Positions 33,086-44,037 of a stretch of 64,000 bases of DNA are shown here, in pieces (position 1 is the stretch's first letter; each line of letters begins with the position of its first letter). The stretch is from positions 332,866-396,865 of the forward strand of contig JAIOKI010000019.1 of the NCBI GenBank assembly GCA_028335825.1, read 5' to 3'. The notes under the pieces are model-generated. The model was not told where the DNA came from. It worked only from the letters and a program-made list of their open reading frames with translations, and made no database searches. Origin of the DNA: Nosema muscidifuracis. Lineage: Eukaryota; Microsporidia; Nosematidae. A program made the position numbers and the translations under genes.

Positions 33086-33537
33086 AAAAAGGATATTAAA
33101 AAGAAAATAGTTATAATTATTAAATTTTGACTATTATAAATATAGTAAAGAAAATTCGATGATTATTAATATTTTGGTGTAATTAAAGAACCTAGAAATA
33201 TTACTAAATTTAGAAAATATATGTAAAATACAAAAGATTTTATTGTATTACATTTTAAAGTTAATTTCAAATTTAAATTATTTAAGATTGTATTAGAAAT
33301 ATGATGTCATTTTTATACAACTAAAAACTCAAAAAAATTACTTTCATAAAGATATAAAAACTAACTCTTAATTAATTATTCTAGATATTCATTATTTACA
33401 AAAATCAATTATCTTAAATTACAACATTTTGTAATTTAACTAATATTCAAAATAATATTTATGATAAATTTAATTTTTAATATTGAAAATACCTAAAAAT
33501 ATTTACATGAATATTTATTTATTTTAAGATTATGGAT
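33086..33537. other. Intergenic AT-rich stretch
   Basis: Nothing recognised between the ASNSD1 tail and the homeodomain gene. Confidence 0.6.
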
Positions 33538-33803
33538 TTAAGACATATTTTTTTTCTTATTTTTTTCTTTGGATCTCCTATTTTGAAACCATGTTTTTAA
33601 GTTACTAATAGGTATCCTTGTTCGTATGTTGATCCCTATCTTATCCATTTTATTAGGATAGGGATTATTTCGAAAAAATCTTCCAAATATTCCTCCTCCA
33701 TTTTAGTATATTTATATCTAAATCTGGGATTTCTATTAGAGAAGGAATATGACTCTATAATTTCATTTTCTTGGTCAATGAAATTTAGAGTTTTCTTGCT
33801 CAT
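33538..33803 (-). CDS. Homeodomain transcription factor (one frameshift)
   Basis: A 266-base span from ATG at 33803 to TAA at 33538, one base short of a whole number of codons. The first frame gives MSKKTLNF..., then RYKYTKMEEEYLEDFFEII; the second gives PYPNKMDKIGINI and NLKTWFQNRRSKEK to the stop. Counted together these make a full 60-residue homeodomain with the standard landmarks: R5, L16, F20, W48, F49, Q50, N51, R52 and R53. The frame change falls at about 33661-33667, between positions 23 and 24 of the domain, in front of CCC. Homeodomain proteins bind AT-rich DNA, and microsporidia are known to keep small sets of them. It may be a one-base sequencing error in a live gene or a very young pseudogene; codon quality on both sides is intact. 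No CCC start signal is seen. Confidence 0.85.
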
Positions 33804-35265
33804 AGAAATAAAGAAATAATTTCTTTTTATACTTAGAAAGGAGATGATTATGCAATGAAATGCATAATTATAGTCTTAAAGTAGAATTCTTTTTAAGGGA
33901 ATATTTTAAGAATTATCATTGGATCAGTTCATACGTAATTAGACTTAAATTAGTCTAAAAATATTCTATTGGATATACTGATCTACTATTGATAAATTAA
34001 ATAATTTTTTTATAACAAATTAATATACACATAAATCTTGTATAAGAGAAGTTTTTGTTTAATAAGTCAATTTTAATTTTTTGATTAAAATTATATTCTT
34101 TTATTTTTTTATGATAGGTCTAAATATTATTTTCTTAAGCATTTATATGAGACTTACTGATAATTTGTCATACAACCAGCTCACATCGTAGTAACTCACT
34201 GGTCAATACAAGGAAGAGGGATTAAGGATTTATAAGAAAACAATAATAAACTTATTAACAATTTTATAAAAATATAATTGGTTATTTCCAAGAAAAAGCA
34301 AACAGTTTAAGAAATAATTATTTGTACATATAGTTTATATTAAGACTTATCAATTTATTAAAAGACCTATTTATATCTTTCATAAGATAAATATTATTTA
34401 TAATATAATATAGTTGTTTAATTGAGCACTCATAAACAAAAATAAATTTATCAAACTTTTTCATTTTTGTCAGATCATCCTACCATGGAACAATCTATAA
34501 GGTCTAATAAAATAAATTAACTTAAACTAATTACTCATTCTAAAATCATTGACTTTCATTAATTATAGTATTTTTAATAATTGAAGATGTACTTATATTT
34601 TTTACTGATCTATTAAAATATATATTTAGACTTTTTCTGAAAATATAAATCTTTTCTAGCATATTAATTATAATTAACTATTAGAAATGAATTTTAATAC
34701 TAAAAAAATGATGTTTATATATCACTATCAAATATCTTAAATAATAAATTACTTCAGATCTTCTTTATGAGATATCTCATATTAAAATATTTGTTTAGAT
34801 TTACACTATGATCAAATATTTATAAAACGACGTAAAAATAAATCTTTCTAACCCAGAAATAATCTAAAAAAAAATAAAGTTCTTACCTATCTCATGTGTT
34901 TTTAAATTATTAAATAATCAGTCTGTAGAAAAGGATGTAAGAAAAAATTATGGAAACTTGTAAAGAGAAGATGAATCCTAATAATGATATTTTATAACAA
35001 ATTCGATGTTTTTGTCTATGTTTATTTCGTAAGTATTCTAAGAAAGAAATATTTTGATTTTTTTTCATTTATTCCGTTATATTTAAATTTTGGCTTTTTG
35101 ATAAAAACCTGATAGTTATGTTTTGATTTAATAATTAGAAATATTATCACTTTTTAAGATGATAAATTATAATATTTGTATTTATCTTTTTATACTTAAT
35201 GATAAGAGAAAACATAAAATAATAAAGGTTTATGATTTTTTCAAAAAATAAATATTTGAAATGTT
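33804..35265. other. Intergenic AT-rich stretch
   Basis: No gene recognised. Near 34140-34240 a less AT-rich patch reads AHIVVTHWSIQGRGIKDL on the plus strand, perhaps a remnant of the LINE segment that contains ERLYLP, but it is too short to call. Confidence 0.5.
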
Positions 35266-35803
35266 TTAATTATACTTCCTTGACCAAAAGATTAATAATT
35301 CCTCGAATTTCTTCTTACTTTCAGCTAATTCTAATAAATTTTTTCTGTCATAGATTTTTTGAACCATTATATTATGTTTAATGATAGATTTAGGATTATC
35401 TTTCTGGTCGACATTTCCTAATTTGATATCCTTAGATACAATCTTTAAACATAAAGATTCATAAAAATTAATCAACCTTTTTATATCTATTTTTTCATCT
35501 ATTTTAAAATTAACTTTTTGATCATTGCAGTCTTTAACTGCATCTTTATCAATTACGGTATTAATTAACTTAATATCATCTTCTAATTTTTCAGATAGGA
35601 TATTTTTATCATTTCTTACTTTTATGATATTAAAGTTAGATAAAATATCCTTTTTTTGAATATCTCCAGTTGGGACAAATACTGGACTTTCTTTATTTTT
35701 TCTAACCTTATTCATTTCTTTTTTCTTTTTTCTTTTTTTTATTGTCTGTTTTCATTTTAGTTGCCCTGTTACCACTCTTACTTTTATTCTTAGCCATGTT
35801 CAT
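35266..35803 (-). CDS. Small Lys-rich protein with poly-A frame change
   Basis: Function not recognised. The 149-residue frame (ATG at 35715 to 35266) has a Lys/Asp/Ile-rich body and a charged helical C-terminus (KNLLELAESKKKFEELL). Directly upstream, in another frame, ATG at 35803 (second ATG at 35797, MAKNKSKSGNRATKM) runs for 31 residues through a Lys-rich stretch encoded by A-runs and stops at 35708, overlapping the 149-residue frame by eight bases. Both are Lys-rich and contiguous, so one gene of about 178 residues with a homopolymer indel is the simplest reading. A nuclear or ribosome-associated role would fit the basic N-terminus but is a guess. No CCC signal is present. Confidence 0.6.
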
Positions 35804-36899
35804 TATTTATATATTTCTGAATTTATATTTAAATCCAAAACATGATAAACAAAAAGTAAACAAATTAAAAATCAAATGATATCTGATTAATTAATTTTAC
35901 ATTAAAATGTAGATATACTATTTAATTTTAGTGCTACTAAACTTTTGTTTATATTACGTGTTGATATCTAAATGATGTAATGCTGATATAAGAGATTCTT
36001 TGATTTATTATGATTTGATATTAATGCACTAAATACAGTAATTAATTAAAATTTATTTAATTTATAATATTCGTTTAGAATTCAAAATCATAAGGTTTTA
36101 TTTCTCTCATCAAAATTTAAACCCTTAAGATGCTTTATGAGAGATGAAGTGTAGCTCAGGAATGCTTCTAGTTCTAAGGAACTTTTACAATAATTCTCAT
36201 ATTGCACTTTCTGAGAGATAAAGTTAATTTTATTAAATGTAAATTTATTTATTTCTTTCTTGTTACTTTAAAATGAGATATGGTTAAAATATTAGTAATT
36301 TCATAGTTTCATATTTTGTTTGTAATTTCTATTAAATAAACCATTTAGTAGTACCACTGAAGATAAATGTATAGTGTTAGGTTAAAATATACTATTAAAT
36401 GTTTAAGTTTTAATTAAATAACATAGTTATTATAATAATATTATAGGAAACGAGTAAGTGGAGGATTAAAAAAACATTAAATAATTTATTTATAAATGAA
36501 ATCTTTGTTATAGTTTAATATTACAGAATAGATAACATAAAATGTGTTATATAGTAACAATAATTATAGGTGGTTATAGAATCTGTAATAAAATTTAGTA
36601 TGGCTTAGGTAGGTTAGAATACTATTATTATAATAAAATATTTAATTAATCTTGTGACGCATAGAATATAAACAATATTCTAAATTGACAAATTAAAGAA
36701 ACCTCATAAATACATATTTGTATGTGGAATAGTATTGTTGATTACTTTTATAAAAGATAACAGAGAAATTATTCAGTAAATATAGTATTCACAATTAAAT
36801 TAAGAAATAATAATATCTTTTAGTAAATTCTGCTAGTTTATTAAATGTTTAGATCTGTATTAAAAAATAATTTAATAAAGAAAACTGTTAGAGTTATGA
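35804..36899. other. Intergenic AT-rich stretch
   Basis: No gene recognised. A less AT-rich patch at 36120-36220 contains TAGCTCAGG but no tRNA fold (see rejected items). Confidence 0.5.
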
Positions 36900-37398
36900 T
36901 CGCTTTTTTATTTATTTTCCAAATAAAAAAGTATTGCTGACTTTTTAACAAAGGATGATATTTTGATAACGTAAATTCTGTTATTCGTTAATTATACAGA
37001 TTTTTTACAACGATATATTCTTTGAATTGTGAAATCTAAATCGACTAGCTTAAAAAAGTAAGATCAAATAATTCGACTGAATGGGGTATAAATTTTATTC
37101 AGACTTTATTTTGATTCTAATAATAAACAAAAAGGTTAAATATTTAATTAAAAACTTTAACATCCCTTTTTTTATTGATACAAAATAATATTTTATTATA
37201 TTTGATAACTTGATGACAATGGAAATGAAAAAGAAACAAAATAAGATCTAATATCTACAACCGTGATTTACTGCACAAGTACAAAACTTGAATTATTTTC
37301 TAACAAAATTTTACAAACACTACAAGAAATTATTTTTGGATATCAAAGTACAGGCATATATTCAATTTAAAATGTTTAAGATGACTTTTGAGGCTTAA
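36900..37398 (+). mobile_element. LINE 3' end fragment
   Basis: C-terminal LINE region read in order: LKKVRSNNST near 37050 (other copy LTKNKKI.NHCVQE); DNLMTMEMKKKQNK near 37207; FYKHYKKLFLDIKVQAYIQ near 37315; KMFKMTFEA and the stop near 37395. The last 80 bases are one clean frame, so this is the best-preserved terminus in the window. Stops lie upstream and RT is absent. The next 570 bases, up to the ASNSD1 piece, hold nothing recognised. Confidence 0.65.
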
Positions 37399-37969
37399 TA
37401 AAAAAAATTCTCATGGAAACTCTTATACATGAGAATAGTTATTGAAGATAACTATGAGATAGACAAGATAAATCTAATATGTTTATTAGTAAATACAAAC
37501 AAACCATTTTAATTTTGCCTAAATTAAATTATTCTTTGCTTTTGAATTATTTATAACTCAGCTATCATTTTTATTCAGATATTATCATAATAAAAGAGAT
37601 GTATGAATTTTACTTAAATTAATATAATAATTTTTTAAATTTAATAACTTAAAACATTTCGTTAATGGTATTCTAATATTCAAAATTTATCATATATTAA
37701 GAAGTTGTGATATCAAAAATATCACATTTAAATTGTATTAATTAGTTATAAATTTGAAAACATGTTTTATATTGTATTAATTAGATTAGCTATTAATTTT
37801 TATAATTAGAATTATTAAATCGTTATTATTGATAAATTTTATACATATTTAAATTTAATAAAACTTTTTATTTCATGCAAAAAAATTATCATTATCTAAT
37901 AACATTAAATTATTATTAATTTATGCATAAATAAAATATAAAAATATTTTTTTTGCATAAAATAATTAT

Positions 37970-38647
37970 CCCTTGTTTCTGGAATATATATTTCTGAAGA
38001 ATACGATGAAGAAATAATTAATCTAATTAAAAGAAGAGAACTTGATTTTTGTAATATTATACAGATTAATAATATGTATCTATGTCAATCTCTTCTATCT
38101 ATAAGAGGATTTGTTAGTCAAACTTTTGTAACAGATAATTATATATTTCTTTACAACGGAGAGATTTATAATAACGAACAGAGTGACACACTATTTATTA
38201 AAGATGTTCTAGACAGAAATATAAAAGAAGTATTTGATGATGATTTAAATAAATTAATGGAGATTGATATTAAGGCTTTTACAGAGAATATAAGTCAATA
38301 TAGAGAAGAGATTGTAGAATAAAAGAGAAAGACTTTGCTTATAAAAAAAATATGTTAAGAATTTTCTAAATAAAGTTTATGATGAGATTAATGAGTATCA
38401 AAACGAATACGCATTGGTAATATTTTATAAAGATTCATATTCTTTTTTTAAAGATGACTTTGGTAAAAAGAGCTTGGGGTTATCAGAGAAGCCTTTTAGA
38501 TTATCTTCTGTTAGATATGAAAATGAACTTAATAATTCATACTTGTACTCATGTGATGTCATTAATAAGAAAACTTATATATTTTATAAATCGAATGCGA
38601 AATTGAAATATCTTTCATATTTTTCTTGTAGATTTATATTTAAATAA
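37970..38647 (+). pseudogene. Decayed ASNSD1-like gene, N-terminal amidotransferase part
   Basis: ASNSD1 has a class II glutamine-amidotransferase-like domain followed by an asparagine-synthetase-like domain. Seen: VSGIYISEEYDEEI, where the family has its MCGI start; LLSIRGF (human LHLRGV) near 38085; YIFLYNGEIYNNEQSDTLF near 38145 (human VFLWNGEIFSG..NDTQILF); then after a frame change ALVIFYKD and FFKDDFGKKSLG near 38455 (human WFGRDFFGRRSLL) and FRLSSV (human FCLSSV). The catalytic Cys start is not intact. CCC at 37970-37972 marks the old start. The synthetase-like part is missing here: LINE sequence begins within about ten bases of the last readable residue. Confidence 0.75.
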
Positions 38648-38654
38648 TAATTAT

Positions 38655-39990
38655 AAGCTTGTTAATAACTACTGATGAAGTAATAAGTACTATGGTAGAA
38701 GAAATCAAAAGATTTATTACATTAGTAGGTGTAGAAATGAATATTGATAAATTTGCAGAGTGTGCTAGATGGATACAAGTATTTAGGATTGTTTAAAAAT
38801 GACATATGTAAAATAACGGGAGAAGATAAAGATAAGATATGGAAAGAAATTCAGAGAAAATGTGAGTCTCTGTGTAAAACAAAGCTAAACGCTAGAAACC
38901 TGTTCAAGGCAATGTATGAACATTCTATATCACACAATACAATGTAGGCATTCTAAGGGTCGAACCTAATGAATTTAGAGACTAGATTATATAGTTCAAA
39001 ATATTCTTACAAAAGATTATATTCACCAATAGCATGAAGTAGAGAAAGACTATATCTTCCAAAGAAGAAGTCTGATTAATATTGAGCATAAGAGTGAAAA
39101 AATCTTATTAAAAATATACCTAACCCAAGAAATTATGCTAAGAAGAAAAACAATAAGCATCTAACACGGATAAGACCCTTCATTGTAGAGAAGTACAGCC
39201 TGGAAAAAGGGTTTACACCAGAAGACTTAGAAGAAGCACAGAAATCGTATCTATATAGTGATATAAGAAAAAACATAATCACTCGAGAATATATAGATTC
39301 TGGGAATATCCCTTTGTGAGTATCAAAGATTCGGCTCTCTGGCTTACTAAAGGAAATATTACGGCTAGAGAAGAAGAGACACCATGTGCACTTCAGGATA
39401 GAAATATCTTCCTATAAAAGAAAGTTATGTGCTCACATTTTTATAGAATACTTTCCCATGATTACATGAGGAGACATAATGAAGTGTTACAATGTATTCA
39501 TTTTCGAATTTGTAGAAATTTCGGGCTTACAAAAAATAAAAAAATCTGAAATCACTGTGTACAGGAGTGTATTACATCAAAATATATTTAAATTAGAATG
39601 GATTCGCGAATCTAAAGCGCTATAAATGTAAAGTACAATAAACCTGATATATACATAGTAGATGAGGTTAGGAAAGAAGTCGTGATAATAGAGTAGAAAT
39701 TAACAACTTTGATAATTTGCGAAACGTGGAGACAGAGAAGAAGGATATTTATGATTTATGGCCAACCACTCTACTTCTCTATACAAGTATAAGTCCAAGA
39801 TAATCACTTTCATTATGACTTGGGACGATATAGTAACAACCTTTTATTTCGCATACAGAACTGAGCTAGAGTTAGATAGTCACATTGAGGCATACATCCA
39901 GATGAAAATACTCAAGATGACATTGGAAAGTCGCTGCAGAGTTGCGATGACGAAGTCTCAGTAGTTAGTATTTTAGAAGTTGAAAAAAAG
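38655..39990 (+). mobile_element. LINE, 3' half: RT end, zinc-finger and restriction-like endonuclease
   Basis: Longest LINE copy in the window. Parts in order: end of the reverse transcriptase (FITLVGVEMNIDKFAE near 38715; GYKYLGLFKN near 38775; NARNLFKAMYEHSIS near 38890); SRERLYLPKKK near 39040; EKGFTPEDLEEA near 39200; a damaged Cys/His region near 39400-39480 (RRHNEVLQCIHFRICRNFGL); the restriction-like endonuclease core KYNKPDIYIVDEVRKEVVIIE near 39630-39690; and IITFIMTWDDIVTTFYF ... EAYIQMKILKMTLESR near 39790-39940. This layout, with a C-terminal PD-(D/E)xK-type nuclease, belongs to the R2/R4/CRE-like LINE group. It is broken by several stops and frameshifts, and the 5' half is absent. 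It abuts the dead ASNSD1 piece. Confidence 0.85.
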
Positions 39991-41700
39991 AGGCCAATTG
40001 AAGATATAAGGGTGACTTACGTGGTGAGTGAAGAATAAGATAAGAACATCATAAAAATATACCTTAAAAAACAATTTAAATTATTTTGTTTTAATAGAAG
40101 ATAATAAAAATTAAGAAAAATATATGTTTAATAAGGTAGAAGAAATTAATTAATGAGACATATTCAGTGATTGTAATAAACAAAACTTTAAAAATACATA
40201 TTACACAATTTAGAAGCTATTCTTTGATTATATTTTTTTTTTGAAGGAGAGAATGTACTATGAAAACACGTCATCTTAAAATATTATTTTTAAATATTTT
40301 AATCCCTAGATAATAAGTATATATATGATAAATAAATACTTTTACATAAAATTAAGATAATTAAAATATATTAAGAATTTTCTAAATCTTCATATTATTA
40401 CATATTATGTAAGATTATACTTTCATTATTCTTGTTATGTTAAGTGTGAGATAAGTAATATATTAATGATAATTATAAAATAATAAAGTTTAGCAATACT
40501 ATCATTCTTAAACAGAATATAATATTATCTTCTTATTATACATGTTGAAATATGAATATTTTTGTAAATATATCATTTATAAATAATTGAATAAATCTTC
40601 AATATAGAGTTATATAATCAATGTTTTATTCTAGTGATTAATGATTATTTTTATATATTAATAATATTACAATTAATTGACCCATTTATATGAATAATTA
40701 AAAATGTTATTATTTATATCTTCTTCTAGAATCAAGAATTAAATGTAATGGTATATTTAAATATTTATCTTTTAAAGATTTAACAATTGAAATAAATACA
40801 ATATTATTTCTTATATTATTGAATGTTATATATATAGTTGTATTTCCCTTCATTGAGTAAAATTATCTCATCAAATATGATTGGTCAATTTCACATCCAA
40901 TAAGAATTATATAATTTTATACTAAGATGTGTAAGATTATATAATAATTATTTTCATAAAGATTTACAGTCTTATTAAAATTATGATTATATTACATATA
41001 TAATAAAAATATTTCTAAATTTATTCAATCCTCTTACTTGTATTATTCTCTAATATATAGGGATAATCATAATTTTTGACTTGAGAGATGGGTAGAATTT
41101 ATAATTTCAATAAAGTAGAGAGAGATTATATATATAATATTAGTAGATAGACAAAATATTTATAAATTGAGATACATAATATTTTATTTTATTCAATAAA
41201 GATATGATTTTATAAGTAAATAAAGATGACATAAAATTATCATAGTATTAATATAATTAATTATTTATATAAATTGAAAAGAATAAAATATTTTATATTT
41301 ATAATATTTAGAATTGAAGATTTTATTTATATATGATGATATAATAGAGTTAATTTAAGAAATTATAAAGATATTCAAAAAATATTATTATATGAAATTA
41401 AATAGTATTATGATAATATCAGAGTTGTATTTGAAGAATATTTATTATATCAATAAAGTGTTTCTTTAATATTTTTATTTCTTAATAAAGTCAATTAATG
41501 AATGACTCAATTACATTATTAAATAAGATCTTATTTTTATAACTATTCTAAGATTTGTATTATAATAATCTAAATATAAATTTCTATTGTCTTTTTAAAT
41601 TAAAAGAATATAGAAAATAAAGAATTTTATAAGAGAATACTCGATTAAAGTATCATTAAATAATCATTATTATATTCAAAAAGACAATGAAAAAATATTG
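39991..41700. other. Intergenic AT-rich stretch
   Basis: Strongly AT-rich with no recognisable gene; possibly old transposon DNA. Confidence 0.5.
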
Positions 41701-42480
41701 GATATAAAAAATGAAGTAAATTGATGTAAGTCATAGAGAAAAGACCTCAGAATATTAAGGTAGAAAAAAATAATTATTGACCAGGTATGAAAGAATAGAT
41801 CGAAATTAAGATTAGAAAGAGTGTAATGTATCAAAAGTATACTCAAAAAACGAATGATTTGTATGAAAAAATTGAAGTGAATTTTATTGATTTTATAGAA
41901 TTAATGTATTATAGAGATATTGATATCATATATAGAAGATAATGAGATAGATATTAAAAATTAAAAAATACATCAGAAATAGTAGAATTCTTAATCATTT
42001 ATGTATTCAAGAGAAAAAATTACAGATAATGGAATAGAGTTTATAAATTATAGAAAAGTAAACATGAATAGAATAAGAAAAAAAGAAAGTATATTAAAAG
42101 TAATAAGAGTTTGTTTATAGAAAAGTATAATATTAGTCATCATATTAGACTAATCTATATGACAATAGAAATAGTTAAATATAAATCGAGTAGATAGAGA
42201 AAGAATACAGTCTTAAAAAATATTGAAAAATGGTAACAAAAGAAGTTTTTATAAATTAATAAACTTTTTAGATTATTATATATATTAGAGAAGATATTTA
42301 AATTTATGTAAAAATATTACAGTATGTCTCTTATATAATGAGAGACTATTAAAGAATATACATTATGATTTAAGAGTATTGAGATGATAAGTAAGAATTT
42401 GAAATTAATTGTCTAATAAATATTATTATAAAAGTAGACCTTAATTATTGAAATTTTGTATAGATAATTTAATTAAAGAA
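41700..42480 (+). mobile_element. LTR-retroelement fossil (Ty3/gypsy-like pol)
   Basis: Weak resemblance to the end of a Ty3/gypsy reverse transcriptase and the start of its RNase H region. It is broken, with many interruptions, and looks old. No terminal repeats were found. The ends are approximate. Confidence 0.4.
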
Positions 42481-43073
42481 AGTAGTAAAATACTAAATTT
42501 TAATTAATTTGAAAAGTTTTTATGTACAACTTATTATAATAAACTTTAAGTAGATTATAAATATATTATATTTTAAGTGTTGTATAATTTCCTCTTACAA
42601 TCTGAGTATATATTGGTTAGAAAAAAAGTGAAATAAATGTTCTAATATTTCATTATTAATAATAATATTTTGAAAAAAAATGGATTTATGTATCAATCTG
42701 AAGATTATCTTATGAGTGGTAGAAATTCGAAATGATAGATTTTTTGTTTTTAGTTCGATATTTTTCCATTGGACATCTCTAAAAAAGAAAGACATGTCTG
42801 CATCTATCCATGATATAAAATAAAGTTTATATGGTTGAATATGAAGATCTTACTTCTGTAATTAATAAAGTTATAATACGAGGTAATAATTATCTTTTTG
42901 TAATCATTCACATATTTGATAGTATGTCATGCTTATTATTATTTTAAATTTCTATGTAAGATAAATATTATTATTATTCTAAATATTTTAATAATGACTA
43001 TCTAAAGATTTTCTGTTCTCATAACAAAAAAATGACTTTTATTATAAGGGGATAAATATCAAATCAAAATATT
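42481..43073. other. Intergenic AT-rich stretch
   Basis: No supported feature. A short minus-strand open frame at 42595-42795 has no recognisable protein. Confidence 0.5.
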
Positions 43074-44037
43074 TTAATAATTATTAGCTACTAAAATAAA
43101 TATCAATAATGATATAATAATTGTAACAAATCCGAATTTAAAAGATTTATATTTGTTATTCTTTGTACAATACATTACACAACCCAGTATAATAATAAAT
43201 ATTATAGATCCTACTACAGTCAAGGGTTTTGTAAAATCACTCTTCTCTGTACTTATATTAAGAGTATTATTCAAAATATTGTATTCATCAGTTATCTCTC
43301 TTTTATTTCTAAATTTCTGAGAGAATAAGTTTAATAATTCTTTATGTGTCATATTATCATCTTCAAATATTTTTAAAAACTTACCAAAGAAATCACCCAT
43401 TTGTTGTAAAATCTTCATTTTGACATTCATTCGGAAATTTACCATCGAATGAATCTAAAATACATTCAGGTTTATTTAAGCATTGATCTCTTAGTTCAGC
43501 ACTAGCACACTGAAGTTTAGAAAAATAAACTTCATCTTCGCATGTATCATAGAGAGATCTATAAAAATAATTTTTTGAATTTAAAATATTTCGACCTTGT
43601 ATGACTTGTTTTATCTTATCATCTTCTGGTAGAAACATCAATCCACAGCAGTTTATATACTCATTATCATCATACAGATCTTCTAAATTGAAATATTGAC
43701 AGTCAGTATTAAAATTTATTTCTTTCATTATATCTGATACACAGTCAGGATCACAAACACAAAACTTCTTTGTATTTCTTACTAAACATTTAGGGAAAGA
43801 AGATATACAAGAATTATTATTAGAAGATGATTTACAAATTTTATTTATAATAATGTTAATATGAGAAATCTTTTCAATGTATAATCTTATATAATCAACA
43901 TATTTGTTATTATAAAAATCGATCTCATCTGAGATATGTGGATCTTTAGATTGTAATAAGGGTGGTATCATTTTGTAGATGCTTGTAATGATATATTTAT
44001 ACACTATAATAATTAATAAAAGTAACTTATTTATCAA
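43074..44037 (-). CDS. Cys-rich KR-hairpin membrane protein, member 4 (frameshifted)
   Basis: Two overlapping frames make one family member. The upstream frame (to 43393) has FPKCL, the CVCDPDC knot, YINCC, ELRDQC and the last ectodomain Cys. The downstream frame (43074-43445) has NKREI (dibasic site) and two C-terminal hydrophobic segments joined by TKNNKYKS. The frame change lies in their overlap, 43393-43445. At the N-terminus the first ATG is at 43971, but the frame is open to 44040 and encodes INKLLLLIIIVYKYIIT, a signal-peptide-like run with no ATG. So either translation starts at a non-ATG codon, or the start is lost and this is a young pseudogene. Confidence 0.7.

Noticed and set aside
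36120-36220. Possible tRNA: TAGCTCAGG resembles a tRNA A-box
   Set aside because: No matching D-stem partner, no GGTTCGA-type B-box at the right distance and no closing acceptor stem.
21881-37398. Initially taken as an unknown dispersed gene family sharing an in-frame TAA (21.9, 32.3 and 37.4 kb), suggesting stop-codon reassignment
   Set aside because: Reading the next frame shows that all three encode the LINE terminus (KMT(L/F) motif). The shared TAA is only an off-frame effect, and intact genes here use TAA as a normal stop.
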